A DNA stretch of 64,000 nucleotides from Siphonodentalium dalli (taxonomy: Eukaryota > Mollusca > Scaphopoda > Gadilida > Siphonodentaliidae): assembly GCA_032622095.1 (NCBI GenBank), contig CP136064.1, positions 255,603,863 through 255,667,862 on the forward strand. The letters run 5' to 3'. The first letter of the stretch is position 1. Every line of letters starts with the position of its first letter. Shown here in pieces: positions 13,020 through 27,700 of this stretch. The translations under genes were made by a program, and so were the position numbers. The notes under the pieces are model-generated. The model did not search any database. It was not told the DNA's origin and worked only from the letters and a program-made list of their open reading frames with translations.

Positions 13020-14345
13020 TATTTTTGGAAGATCTGTTTGTGTGTGTCTGTGTGTTTGTGTGTTCGCGATGAACTCGAAAACGGCCGAGCCGATTTCGAT
13101 AAAACTTGGTATGTGTGGGGTATTTTCGGCCGGGGGTGGCATGGGCCTATTAATTTGTCCGTGCGACGTGACCTTGATCTTGAAATCGGGTCATTTCAAG
13201 GTCAAACGCCCGAATATCACGGGATTTCGATGAAACTTGGTATGTGGGGGTACTTTCATATGGGGAGTTTCATAAGCATATGCATTTGCCCGTGCGACGT
13301 GACCTTGACCTTGCAATCGGGTCAATTCAAGGTCAAATCGCCAATTTTGATCGGATTTCGACGAAATTTTATACATAGGGTTACTTTTGTCCACTGAGTG
13401 TTTTGGACGAGTCGAATCGTGACCACGATCTGACCTTGACCTTCAAAATGATCAATTCGAGGTCAAATCGGGTAAAACCGGATGGATTTCGACGGGAACG
13501 TTTGTCGGGTACTTTTGTCCGGGCAATGTTTTGAACTTGTCAAATCGTGACCCAACTTGACCTTCAAAATGGACAATTCAAGGTCAAAGCCCGGACGAAG
13601 TCGGGTCACCTTCTAGTAGGCTATATATTGTGAGACTTTATCCTTTATAGACTCGAAAACGGCTCCACCGATTGAGCCCAAACTTCCTATCTAAGGGTAA
13701 AAAGCCGCGGGAAGTGTCATCGCACCATTCGCGAGCCCGTGCGACCACTCCTTCACCTTTCAACTACCACCGCAATGGGGATTGATGGGTTAATCGCGTG
13801 ATAATTAATGAGCGTTTGTATATGAGGCATCGCTATTAAAGAGCGTTTATCTACTTGAGTGAAAATACGGCATTTGACCGTCTCGGAAACTGGGGATATC
13901 GAGACGAAAAACTGGGGATATCGAGACGGAATTTCGTACTTAGGGGTTCCAAGGGACGGGAGAGATTTTCGTCGGGTCAGTTTGTCCACCTGATGTGACC
14001 TTGAGACGGGCACCCACAAATGACCTTGGGCGATATCTCGGTCGTCAGTTGTGACATCGACGTGAAATTTGTTATGTATGGTCAACTCGGGATGGCGAAT
14101 ATTTTGTCGGGTTATTTTATCCACACAACTTGACCTTGACCTTGAAACGGGTTCCAGCAAATGACCTTGGACGATATTTCGGGCATCAGCGGTGGCAGCG
14201 ACATGAAATTTGGTATGTATGTCAACTCGGGACGGTGAATATTTTCGTCAGGTCAGTTTGTCCACCCTTAATAGAAAAACTTTAAAAAAAAAAAAAAAAT
14301 GGATCGACCAAAGCCATGGGACCAATCCCGCCAGTGACGGGCTAA
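13020..14345. repeat. Degenerate repeats with GAAACTTGGTATGTG motif
   Basis: Several blocks repeat a phrase like TTTCGATGAAACTTGGTATG, GTGACCTTGACCTTG and AATTCAAGGTCAAA at spacings of about 115-130 bp (13080-13600), then a second, related series (13650-14270). Same general type as the 122-bp array. No gene. Confidence 0.55.
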
Positions 14346-14352
14346 TCTGCTA

Positions 14353-14462
14353 GTCTTATATATATGCGAGGCGACCTCGTCAACTCGCATATATTTAAGA
14401 GAATGCATTGGCACGGGAACTTTAATGCTGCACCAGCGCAGCTCCAGTCGTGAAAGGGTTAA
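14353..14462. mobile_element. Fragment of piggyBac-type MITE (core palindrome plus right end)
   Basis: Contains the palindromic core (ATATGCGAGGCGACC, then AGAGAATGCATTGGCACGGG) and a right end CAGCTCCAGTCGTGAAAGGG followed by TTAA, matching the ends of the elements at 43967 and 47055. The left end is missing. Confidence 0.5.
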
Positions 14463-15279
14463 AGGTAGTGGAAATGAATCAGTCGACACTCATATTTTGC
14501 GACATAATTATACCAAATTCTAATTTAATATTAGTTCTTCTATTATTTTATATGGTTCCAGTTGAAGCCGAAATCCACAAAAAAAACATGCTTAAATTCT
14601 TCGGCAAAATAGCAAGAAGTCATAATACAACTTATATGGAAGAATCGAGAATCAAACAGCTGGTTTTCAAAGGAAAAAAAGCGGAAACTTATCCAATTTC
14701 ATCGCATAAAACAAACAAAAGCACCGCAATACTCAGGGGGGGGGGGGGGGGGTCGGAAAAAAAATTCAGGCACGTATGGAATTTTTTCCCTTTCGATAAT
14801 TTTTTGTACCCACCCACCCCCACCGCCAATTTTTTTTTCCGTTTTCGGCAGTTTTTTCCGACCATTTTTTGACACCCACCCCCCCTTTTAACACTAAAAC
14901 AGAGATTTGCGGGGGGATTCACTGTAAACAGCTGTATATGAATTTCTGTGCATACTATTTATCATGGATGTTAACATGGACATGTAAATAGGAATGAGTC
15001 ATTTTGAGGTCATTCGGCCAAAAAAACATGGCTGCCAGTGGCCATCTTGGATTTCAAAATTTGCAACAAAATACAACACGATAACTGCCTGCAGTCAGTT
15101 TACCAGTTAGAATTACATTATTTCTCTCATTCAAAGTGGTTTTGAAGCCCAACTTATTGCCAAAACACTAAAAAACAAGCAGGATTTTTTTTTTAGATGC
15201 GGAAAAAATTGCTTGTTGGTGGCTTTGACCACCCCCGTGTCGGAATTTTTTATTTTCACCCCCCCCCCCCCCCCTGCAG

Positions 15280-15693
15280 TACTTGGGCCTATCTTTCAAT
15301 CTTATAGTCCCACCACCAAAAATAATCTGCTTCAAGGTACGATATGAGATATGTGTAGCTAGGTCTACAATTCCAACCTTCGATTCCGAAGCTCACACGT
15401 CCTTTATTCCTCGAGATATCCGCCGTCCCACGAAATTTAAAATTCTGTTCCGCTGATTGTCATTCTGTTCCGCATTCCATCCCGCAGTTTGTCATGTCCC
15501 TTTGGTGTGTGTTCAGTTCGGGTTCAGTTCCGTGTCCAGTTTTGTGGTAGTCAAGACTATCGCGTCTAGGAGCCTTTTGTTTTGCACGAATACGCCCAGA
15601 TTAAAATCCCATGACTTGCGGAAGTGTAAATAAACTTTTGTTGTGTGTTTTACCAAAAATATGTTTCATTTTATGTCATGGTGAATACTAGAG
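15280..15693 (+). promoter_or_regulatory. PLEKHM2: Putative 5' flank and 5' UTR of PLEKHM2
   Basis: Non-repetitive stretch between a C-rich tract (about 15256-15275) and the start codon. No TATA box at a convincing position and no clear initiator was seen. An in-frame TGA at 15682-15684 supports translation starting at 15694. The transcription start cannot be placed from sequence alone. Confidence 0.3.
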
Positions 15694-15765
15694 ATGTCAA
15701 AACTGGCCGACCGAATGAGACTGAAAGATAAAATCATTTCAAATGTGGCGAAGGCCATAAAATCA
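15694..15765 (+). CDS. PLEKHM2: PLEKHM2 exon 1 (start codon, residues 1-24)
   Basis: Encodes 24 residues ending DKIISNVAKAIKS, which matches the N-terminal helix preceding the RUN domain in the human protein (KDRILENISLSVKK). The start ATG has G at -3 and an in-frame TGA 12 nt upstream, so this is the first possible start in this exon; a second Met is at codon 8. The donor is GTAAGA in phase 0, fitting exon 2. Confidence rests on the match and phase agreement; a 5' untranslated exon further upstream cannot be excluded. Confidence 0.8.
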
Positions 15766-18700
15766 GTAAGAAACTTCAAAGTCTTTTCAGTTTTCAGGTT
15801 TTCACAGTTTTCAACTGTTTTGATCAGCTGTTGATTAAATTTGAAATTGAAATTTTCAATTCTGTAAAACTTAGTGAACGTTCAGACGACGATTCAATCG
15901 TAAGTGGAGGAATCGGGGGCAATATCATACGACTTCCCCGTCGAGATAATTTCTCGCCCAATGTTTTGAGTTTTGCAAAGAAATGTAACTCTAACATACC
16001 CGTTATTTCGTAAAAAATCACCTTTACGAAATAACGGGCATACCAAAAGAATGACACCACAAAGAGACACGTTTCAAAAACACTATAGGAAAAATCACTT
16101 GTAGGGTGGGTGGGCTTGGGGGAGGTGGACGGCACTATCTAACAAACTTCAGCCCAAAATGTTCTTGACGGGGAAGTCGTGTGAGATTGCCGAATCGGGC
16201 CCGATGAGATCGTGGATAGTTTGTTCACACGATTGCGATGTCGTCGTACATGATGATATCGTACATACTACATAGTACATGATGATATTGTAGGTTGTTC
16301 CTATAAAAGCATGTGATTGACTACCTATCATGGCCTATGGTCATTTCCAGTTACGATTTTTACGTACACACGACTGCAATTACGTCGCAAGTGGAGGTAA
16401 CCAAGGATACACCACGATTTCGCAATTAAAATCAAACAGTGCTTGATATTATTTTTTGACGTGAGCATGCACAGTCCAACTGCCGGTTACTTCCTACAAC
16501 GGAAATCTTTCCACTTACGATTGTATCGTGGTCGTCTGAACGTTCACTTATTCTTCTCTTTTTTCTGTTCTATTCAATTTCACACTACTAATCACTAGGC
16601 CTAATTTCACACAGCATTTATTGATATGATTTATCCAAGCTTCAAATTTTCCGTGGAAGTGCCTAACTTTAATAAATAAGTTAACTAAACTAAACACAGT
16701 CGGCCCACATAACAACGGCCCCAGAGAAGTTATTTAGAAGAGTTTAAATAATTTGATTGAGATAGTGTTTACATTTGCTAATTGTGAAGTCTGCAACTTA
16801 ATTCGATCTATCTACATCTACATAAGTCATAATATTTTAATGAACTGAGGATTATTAGGGGGCGCATGAATAAAACATTACATGGGTAAAATAATTTTGT
16901 GTTTATTATTAAAATAAGAGCATTAAAAATTTTGTACACTATTTTTTACAGGCCTCGGGTAACATCGTAAGAATAAACAATCACAGGTGGCTGACCTAGT
17001 TACGAACCTAAACTTAGTCATTGATCAGCATGGACCTGCATGGTTCATTAATTTGATTATTTCTGATATGGTCACTACTATCGTTTTAATTATTGGACGG
17101 ACACAAATTTTGTTTCAAAGGATGAAATTGTCAATCTGAATGACTGAATTTGATTATAATTAAACGGTAGTACGGTACTAATAATAAAATACGTGATTTG
17201 GAGATAAACTGGAGAGACTGACTAATAAACCACGCCCATTGATGGTGCATTAATTTCACTCGCTATGGTTATTAGACAGTCATATTATCTGGTTATCCAA
17301 TTATACACGAGCATCGTTCCCTCATCATTGGAGTCACTGTTAGGCACACACAATATTATATATATCCCCGCGAAATTTTCCAACTTTATTGAGGAACTGG
17401 TCCGTTACTCAGTCTTTGGCAGTCCATGTAGCGCATAGGCGCGGGTAGACACTGACAATGCATGCAAGCTAGTGCGAGACTTCAGACTGTAGATAAGTGA
17501 TTGTCACTCTTCGGATTGTCATCTACTTGATCCATGGACAGGTGTTAAATTAAATTTGTTTTTCACTAAGACACCATTCATTATATAAAGACAGGACCTT
17601 TAGCTTTATATCTTCGATGTAGTATTTGTTTTTTTGTGATTTTGTTTTCCAAATATCGCAGTTTTTATTTTTGTTTTATCGTCCAGCCCTAAATGTTATG
17701 ACATTGTGAACCAGATAGGACCCGGTGTGAAATATACAAATGATGTAAAAGATAATTTTGAGAGGTTTTAAGAAAATAGCTGTTTTTATCAAATGTTGCA
17801 AAAATAGCTGTTTTTATCAAATGTGGCAAAATGAGACATAAAAACTAGATAAACACTATATTTTTTGTGCTAACATTTTGCAATCTGCATACTCTAGATA
17901 TTTAATATGATAGTGTCACGATCTCAGTGATAGATAGCAAAATTTCCAAAGATTTTTTTGTAAAAATAGACAAAAGAGTGCAATTTTTCATTTTTTTTAA
18001 GTCTCTCATAATGGGTGATAAATCAATATTGTTTTGACCTGGGATCCCATGTATAGTCTTGAAAACTGCGGAGATACATACCGCATATGATAATATGCTT
18101 AATATGTCACTCTCTGGAGCCCTCATAATAAGCTACAGCAATCAGCAATGCCGAAGCAATTTACTGAAGCAAACTGGGCCACGGCAAAGGGTTGCAAACT
18201 TGCCATAGCACCGCAGCCAAACAATCTGAATTAAGAGGGCTGCTCTCTGTGTGCCAATACGTGGTACATATAATGCTTGGACAATCAAAAACGATTTGAT
18301 TATTTAATTACAACAAAGTCAATGGCAATCAATCGTCGGCATCTGGTTTCTCCTAGTGTTCGTCTTCCTGTTGTCTGCTCGGGTTGGAGTCTTCTCGCGT
18401 ACTCATAAGTTGGGCGTGTCCGCTCATCATCTGCGTGGTTGATATCCGGTTGAGTTCGTCGGCCTGTCGTCTGCTTCGCTTCTTCGCTGGTCCATCGGAT
18501 TAGCGTTGTTAGAAATACAAGATTGTAATGTTTACCTTGTATTCCTATCCATGTTTCCGGCTGGAGATCCTAGCTGTCTTCTGGTAGCTTGCTGGGAACT
18601 GGGTATCGAATGTCAATTTGCCTGTTACTATATACACAGAGGGGATTAGGTTAGCCCCGGGCGTATTTCACGGCACATCAATCTGGGCGTACCTAGGGTG

Positions 18701-21700
18701 ATCAGGCGAGCGGCCTTCTTCAGTGTCTTCCCTATGTTTTTCTTGTCGCATAGCGTGCTGCATTAGACTCCAATGGTCATCTTCTCGGTGATAGCTACTC
18801 GCGCTTATCCGTAAATTGTGCTGTGTACCTCTAAATCTTCATGCTGCGTTAGCTTTCTACTTCGGGTGGTCTAAGCTGATGTTTGTGTGTCGTACATCGT
18901 ATCTCGATACAGTTAACAGGGGTGCCGATATGTATGGTGAATCGTGCAACCCCTACGAACTGAAGATTGTCTGCTTTCCTGGGTTAAAGGTTTTGCCCTG
19001 GGTATATCTTTGTACATCTGTAATAAGTGATTTGTTATGTTAGATTATTTCACCCCTCATCCCAAAATTCAGCAAAAAGTCACTGTTTTCGGGAAATTCA
19101 AGAGGACAAAATAAAAAAATCACTTGAACTCTGGATAATTTTGCGCTAGGATATAGCAGTCTACATACTTATAGATAACAAGTATGGTAACGCCATGAGT
19201 TCGTTTATAGATGACAATAACTCTTTGTGCTATGATACAGCAGTCTATATACTTTGAGATATACAGCACCGGTACGATAACACCATGATATCGTTGACAG
19301 ATGGCAAGATTTCTGAAATTTCTGGTGAAAGTAGTCCAAAAAATCATATATTTTATTTTTAAACTGTTTCCCCCCCCCCCCTATATATGGGTGATAATTT
19401 AATTATATTTCTGAACAAGGATCAAGGGATAGCTCTCAAGAGTTGTTGAGACATATACAGGTAGTGTTTATGACTGTTGATGAGTTTTATCACCCCCCTG
19501 AAACGATGAACAGTTACTTGAGTTTAAGAAAATAGATCATTGTACATACATGTATATGTTTGCTTCGTATAATAGTTTCACAATTGTATAGGATTACATG
19601 TATACAAATGTATGTATTGGGAGGTTTAGTGATTGTTATATATATAGCCAGGTTCAGCCACACTTATTTCTAACTTGTAATGTGTGTTTCCATTGCTAAC
19701 GAAATCAATGACTCACGTGACCATTCCTCCTACACGTACACGGTCAACTGGACTCAACCCATTTAGAAGTTTTGTATTAAACTTATAACATTGCGAAACA
19801 GGGCTTATATTTCGGCGAGAATCCAAATCTAGATTCTCGTAAATATTCTCCCAAATTACCCTGGATTCTCATGAAAAAGTATGTATGGATTCTCGCAAAA
19901 TCAGATGAATTATGTGCCCTGCGAAACATGTAGCAGAGAGGAGTATTCTAATCGGCGAACCTGTGCTTTCTGAACTCTTGTTAAATTCTTCAGCCGCAGT
20001 GACTCAGTCATTACTTTTTCCAAAAGTGTTGTTGGTAAGTCATCATTGTCTGATGTCACATTCAGTCCGATTCCAGACAACAACCTGTGCACACAATATG
20101 AACATTGATTAACATGCGCTCGCATAATTACAACAACAAAATTATCCACAGGGCATCGTTCATTTGAGGGCGGGTTTATCTGAACAAATCAAACCATAGC
20201 TGGTTATGGCCTTGTTAGTCAACTATCGGTTTATCAAATTCAGTTAAGTTTTAAAGACATATTATGGACTTGTTCGGGTGCGCAAAACTGATCGGTTAGT
20301 ATTCAGATGCTATGCCAACTGGAGGAATGTAGCATTCTACTAACATCGTTAAAAATTTGAAGCAAACCGACCGTACCACTCCATAGAAAACATCGTCCGA
20401 ACTACGCTCAATTGTAAATATTTACTTCTTGATTCGGGACGCAACCATTGGTGATAAACTAACGAAACCGATTTCGCCATCAAAAGTCACTGCATTTGAT
20501 TAATATATAAGCAATACGGTGTGTGTTATCAATTTGGATACAATATTTGTAAAAATAATTAAGTTTGAGCAAGATATTCTCCTTGCTATTTGATCACCCT
20601 ACTGGAGTGTTTCACATCACTTTAAGGTTTAAATTCAGAGAATAACCCAATCAATGCCCAGTAAGCCTATAGGGGTTAATGCCCAGTAAACCTATAGGGG
20701 TTAATGCCCAGTAAGCCTATAGGGGTTAATGCCCAGTAATCCTGTAGGGGTTAATGCCAGTAAGCCTATAGATGTTAATGCCCAGTAAGCCTATAAGGGT
20801 TAACGCCAGTAAGCCTATAAGGGTTAACGCCCAGTAAGCCTATAGGGGTTAACGCCCAGTAAGCCTATAGGGGTTAACGTCCAGTATGCATATAGGGGTT
20901 AACACCCAGTAAGCCTATAGGGGTTAACGCCCAGTAAGCCTATATGGGTTGGGGATCTGTAACTTAGGGCAAAGTTTCTAATCGGTCTAGCGATGCTTAC
21001 ACTATGTACAATGTAGGTTAATACCAAATGCATAAACTGCTCTAATTCATAATTATAGACACACAGAAAACAGTGTATGAACTTATTCAAGATTGTGTAA
21101 CATCATCAATATGATCAAATAACATTGAATTAACCTAAATGACCTCATGGGATATATTTAACACTCACAGATTGAAGTATACCTACTGGTATGATACATG
21201 TACCTGTATACTGTGTACTTTTATGCATTTTTTCTTTTCATTTGTAGATACAGGAGTACCAATACTACAGCCAGGAGGAAACGGTTTGCTTGACTAATCT
21301 TGACTGGCAGTGTCATAAATTGTGTGAATGTCTTGATCATGCACTCCTACATGGGTGAGCAAACCTTTGTCTACCCGTATAGCAGATCATGCCATGAATC
21401 TCTACTTAGGCTACGCCCATAGAAACTTTTTCCACCCATTCAAATCCTGGCATTTTTTGAAATTCTGACAGGGACTTTATAACCTTGAAAAACATAACAC
21501 AGACAGCCTGGATTTAATGTGTCTGACATTTGCAGAATGAGGTTCCCATAGGGTGAATTTAGTGACGCTATCCCAGACTGGGCTATCGTCACCAAATCCA
21601 CCCTCTGGGGACCTTATTCTGCTTAGGCCTCATCTTCTGAGAAGTGTCTATAGTCTCAAATTAACATTGTTTTAGTTACTTTTTCCCTTCTGTTGGGTTT

Positions 21701-24700
21701 TTATATCCCCTAATTTGCAGACGATAAAATGCATAATTGAGATGATAATGGGTGAATATCACCAACTTAAACTAGGCAACTTCAATCTGATCATCTCCAA
21801 TAGCAGTATGCTGAGCCCTAAGCAGAATGAGGGCCCCAGAGGGTGAAGTTGGTGATGCTAGCCTGCTATGCGGGATAGCATCACTAAATTCACTCTCTGG
21901 GGACCTCATTCTGCAAATGGCAGACACTAAATTCAGACTTGAACACAGACAATATATTTCTTAGTTAAAGTCATTGTAGGCCTTCACGATGGTATTGTTG
22001 TTAAAATAGTCACATCCATTAAAACCGCCATCCAGTCACGAGAATAACGTTGGAAATGGGCACCTAATGCTCTTCTAATCTGCCAGTTGACTCGGTTGAC
22101 TGTAAAGTGTAAATATAAGTAATGGATGTTGATTTTGTTTTATTCCATAGAGTATGGATTCAAGTTGGTCTGACATTTTTATGTTGGAACAAAATGTCAG
22201 ACCAACTTGCATCCATGCTCTATGGAACGCAAGCAAGTCAACATCCATTACTTAAATGGATTATCCCATTCAGTTATAAAATTATACATTGGAATGGTCA
22301 ATTATTCATTTGGAGGGATGTTCAGGTAATAAAGCAGACAACAGACAGATGAAAAGATAATATAAGTGCAGAAGGATTTCTATTAATTGGTGGGAAATTT
22401 TTCTTGTAAATGAGTATTTAGCAGAGAAACTGTTAACATGAAATGTTCTTATTTGTAGCTTATATTTCCTGGTTTTATGTGTACCCATACCATAGTATGG
22501 TACACATAGTGTCGACGTCCGGATTGACCACTCGTCGTTTGTCCGTCCGTCCGTCTGTCCGTCCGTAGACACTTTACGCATAATGCGATAACTCAAACAT
22601 TTTCTATTTTGTATATGGGGATTCAGGCCAAAATACAGATTTATTTCAAATATGGGTTTCATCCGAGTTTTTTTGCAGAGTTATGGCCCTTTTTCGACTT
22701 AGAATTCATACATGCTGATTTAACTGAAACAATTTTTATCTGATTGGAACCAAATTTGGTATGTGAGTCAATTTGCTTTTGTATTTTTTTATGTAATCAT
22801 TCTCCTACTATATCTCCAGGTTTCTCCTCCTACACTTGTAGGGATTTTTGTAGTTAAAAATGAACCCTTCTCAACATTCCTGATATTTTAACAGAAATAC
22901 TTTTCATCTGATATATCTCATTTTATTGAGATGTATGTAAATTTGGTATGTGAGTTTCTCAGCCCAAAATACAGATAGAATTGGAATTTGGTTTTGATCT
23001 GTTTTTTTTAACGGAGTTATGGCTTATGGATTTTAGCATCCAAGCTGAAAATAGCTGATCACTATCGCCAAGGTATGGGTTAAACATCTGTCGATCGTGA
23101 TCGGCCTCTCGTTTATTTAGTTTGGGACATATCACTGATTTGTAGCTTATATTTCTTGTGATTTTGTATAGTTTGAGACATATCACCGATTCCTGTGATT
23201 TTATATAGTTTGAGACATATCACCGATTCCTGTGATTTTATATTTTGAGACATATCACCGTTTCCTGTGATTTTATATAGTTTGAGACATATCACCGATT
23301 CCTGTGATTTTATATTTTGAGACATATCACCGTTTCCTGTGATTTTATATACATTGTAGTTTGAGACATATCACGGATTCATGTGATTTTATAAGTTTGA
23401 GACATGAAATGTTCTGATTTGTAGCTTACATGTGTATTTTTCTTGTGATTTTATTTAGTTTGAGACATATCACAGATGGATATTGGAAGGTTGTCGTGGA
23501 ATTCACCAGCAAGGATACTCTCAAGGACATCAAAAGGCTGCAAAACGTCACAACAAACTTAGGAAAAGGTATGTATCTTACTTTATTAATATGACGGTCA
23601 TTATATTTTCACTAATTACCACTATTTGGTGATGGTTTTCCCATAAAACGGATCGTGATAGTATGATTGTTTCATGATTCGATTCTATATCAATATCATG
23701 TGTGTCTGAATCAGAACAAGGCTCTGGAACTACATTGTACTTTCAATCGATATATTTCTTCTGGAAATTGTTGAAGTAGATTGTTACGATTCGTTAATTA
23801 AACTTGAATTCAACTGATCACCTTTTTAACTTGGTGAATTCCTTCCGCACTAGGCACATTCAGAAATCATTCCACACGAGGGAATTCCCTCACAAACATG
23901 TTGATAAAATATAGTTCCCAGTTTCGTTAATCGTAAATAATTGCAGATTTCTCAATACATTCCAGAGGTTGGTTGTCATAATTAAGTTCTATTGGCCATA
24001 TAATAAACATATTATCAATACAGCGCTGTGACTTAACCCTTTGGAGAGTATCTGTAACGTCATATACATAATGTCATGAGTAAATTTAACTTCAACGTCA
24101 TAGCAATGTTAACAAGTTCGGGTCAAATGAGTCAATAATTCGTTTTAATTTATGTGCATTTTTTGTTAACGTGTGTGTGTGTTATCATAATCGATTGCAC
24201 TTATACATTTAGGACATTTTATTAATCAAAATAACTCCTATACAAATAATTTATAAATCAGAAGATTTATTGAAGTTATGTCTACGTAAAATAACACTTC
24301 CTGAAACGACATATATGTCGTGCTACTCCTCAACCGATAGACGACATACATGTATGTGACCCGCCATATCAAATCCAGTCATAAGTCGGGATTTTTTTAC
24401 CCTGTGCCAATGCATTCTCTTATATATGCGAGTCGACCTCGCATATATAAGAGAATGCATTGGCCTAACAATTTTTTACAATTTTAATAATTTTTTCTTG
24501 TATTCTTTAACAATTTTATAATTTCACCCATACAGAGCCCCAGACAAACATAAGCAGACGACACTCTTCTATATGCTTCTATATATGTGTGGGGCTCCCT
24601 GCAGGGTAATGGATGTTTTTAGCTCACCTGAGACGAAGTCTCCGGTGGAGCTATAGTCATCACTCCTCGTCCGTCGTCCGTCCGTCTGTCCGTCCGTCCG

Positions 24701-27700
24701 TCAACTTTTTTTTTAAACATCTTCTCCTCTGAAACCATCATACCGAATTGGTTCATATTTGGTGTGGATGTTCCCTAGGTGACTCTCATTCAGATTTGTT
24801 CAAATGACGTCACTGGGTCAAATAGTTGTGAAACCAGGGTCATAACTCTATTCCTCCATAGTAATTCTTACAACAACTTCTTGTTCATAACCATTGTGCC
24901 GATTTAGCTAATATTTGGTATGGAGGGTCCTTGGGTGACTGGTGTTCAGATTTGTTCAAATGAGGTCACCCGGTCAATTAGTTGAGAAACCAGGGCCATA
25001 ACTCATAGTAATTCTTACAATGACTTCTTCTAAAAAAATATTTGGCCTATTCAGCTTATATTTGGTACTGAGGGACCTTGGGTGACTGGGAATCAGATTT
25101 GTTCAAATTGGGTCACTGGGTCAAATAGGGGCAGAGCCAGGGACATTTCTAAAAACAAAAAATTAAATTTTTGCATTTTGACCTTTAATTTTTGTTTAGG
25201 ACCCATCACAGTCTCATATTTCTTACCTACATTTTTCTTAGCATGTTCTTCATCTGTATGGATTTTGGTATTGTTTATTTAACCCCTTCCACTCTTGTTT
25301 TGATATAGAATTCATCCAAGACAGGATTACTCAAACATTTTTCATCTGATCAACACCAAATTTGGTATATGAATTTTTGACACTTATATACAGATCAAGT
25401 TAAAATATGGATTTGATCCGATATATTTTAACAGAGTTATGGCCATAATTCCCCAAAAATAATAAAATATTCAGGAACTCCTTGATCAATTTATGTAGGC
25501 AGAGTCCCCAGGGAGTGTATTCATGTCATTCATAATTTAAATGAGATTAATGGTGTTATCAATGAAGCACCCTTGTTGTTTACATTATCACTCAGTGGTC
25601 ATTAAAATCAGATTAATTTCATTTTCTCCAAGTGTCTGGCATTGGAGGTATGAGGTTCCCAGAGGGTGAATTCATGTTGTTCCACACAGCAGGCTAGCAT
25701 AACCCAATACACCCTCTGAGAACATTATTCTGCTTAGGCCTCATCTTCTGGGAAGTATCTAGAGTCTCAAGATCTCATTCTGCTTAGGCCTCATCTTCTG
25801 GGAAGTATCTATAGTATCAAATTTACATTGTTGTTAGTTAAATTTCCCTTCTAGGAAGTTTCTGTATCCCTTAATTTGCAGAAGATAAAATTCATGATTG
25901 AGGTGCCCAATGGGTGAACATCACCAATTTCAACTGGGGAACTTCAATCTTATTCTAGGTCTTCCATAGCAGTTGAGGGCCTTATCAGAATGAGGTCCCC
26001 AGAGAGTGAATTTAGTGATACTAGCCCGCTGTGCAGGAAAGCGTCACTAAATTCACCCTCTGGGGACCTCATTCTGCAAATAACAGACAGACTATCTCAA
26101 GGCTTGATTGTATAATACAGTGTGTTGCTTGAGGCCAGACATGCACAATGTAGGAACAGACATGCTTGTAGTGATGCTATCCCACATAGCGGGCTAGCAT
26201 CACCAAATTCACCATTTGGAGACCTCATTCTGCTTAGGCCTCATCTTCTGGGAAGTATCTATAGTATCAAATTTACATTGTTGTTAGTTAAATTTCCCTT
26301 CTAGGAAGTTTCTATATCCCCTAATTTGCAGAAGATAAAATTCATAATTGAGGGGCCCAATGGGTGAACATCACCAACTTCAACTGGGGAAATTCAATTT
26401 TATTCTAGGTCTTCCATATCAGTTGAGGGCCTTATCAGAATGAGGTCCCCAGAGGGTGAATTTAGAGTCACTAAATTCACCCTCTGGGGACCTCATTCTG
26501 CAAATGACAGACACACTATCACACTATTTCAAGGCTTGTTGTATAATACATTGTGTTGCTTGAGGCCAGGCATGCACAATGTAGGAACAGACACGCTTTT
26601 TGTGATGCTATTCCGCACAGCAGGCTAGCATCACCAAATTCACCCTCTGGCGACCTCATTCTGCTTAGGCCTCATCTTCTGGGAAGTATCTATAGTATCA
26701 AATTTACATTGTTGTTAGTTAAATTTCCCTTCTAGGAAGTTTCTATATCCCCTAATTTGCAGAAGATAAAATTCATAAATGAGGTGCCCAATGGGTGAAT
26801 ATCACCAACTTCAACTGGGGAACTTAATTTTTATCCTTATCAGATTTGTGAAAATGGGATCACAAAGTCAAATAAGGGCAGAGCAAGAGACTTAACTATT
26901 TCACTACATAGTAATTCTTAAAATATGTTTGCAAGAACTAGTTGGCTTATATAGAATGGAATGTTCTTCCTTGACTGCAATTCAGATTTTTTTAATGGGG
27001 TCACCTGGTCAAATAGGGGCCAAGCGAAGGACAGTTTCCCTCTTAATATGCTTCCTTCACAAGGACCATCAGGTCTATTTGACTGATATTTATGATATGT
27101 ATGAAGGGTTCTTTGGTGTCTGGGATTCAAATTTATTCAGATGGAGTCACCAGGTTAAATAGGGTGGGACCAGGGACATAACTATATGTCTCTATAGTAA
27201 TTCTTAAAATGTCTTCTCAAGAGAGTTTGGACTATTTAGCTTACATATAGTATGGAGGAATCAGGAGGATCCTTTAGTGACTGAGATTCAGATTTGTTAA
27301 AATGAGGTCAACCTGTCAAGAAATGGCAGGCTATGGGGAGTCTAATAAAATCATCGAAATACCAAATTCATTAAAACATCTACCTTGGAACCAATTGACT
27401 GATTGGTCGGACATACATGTATTGTGTTTTTGGGTCCATGGATAATTGGGCTTCAAACATGTTTAAATGGTTTTAGAAAAAGGCGCTTGTGAGATTGGAA
27501 ATTTCCAACAATTGAGAAAGTTTGAGGTGTCGGTTGTGAAATTCCAACCTAAGACTTGGGAGTCTGGATCCCGGTCGGGAGGGGACTTGTTGAGCTGGAG
27601 GAGGGGGGTGATCAGTAGTGTACAGTTGGCAATTTCAAGGTGGATTTTTACCAAGCTACATACTTGAAGTCTCTCTAGCCACATATCCTGTATAAATCTA

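Noticed and set aside
13038-13397. 119-codon open frame
   Set aside because: Lies in degenerate repeats with the GAAACTTGGTATG phrase; the translation merely repeats it.
20648-20950. Regular short repeats resembling a CRISPR array
   Set aside because: Units are contiguous with no unique spacers, and the gene structure is animal; the same applies to 40796-43850.
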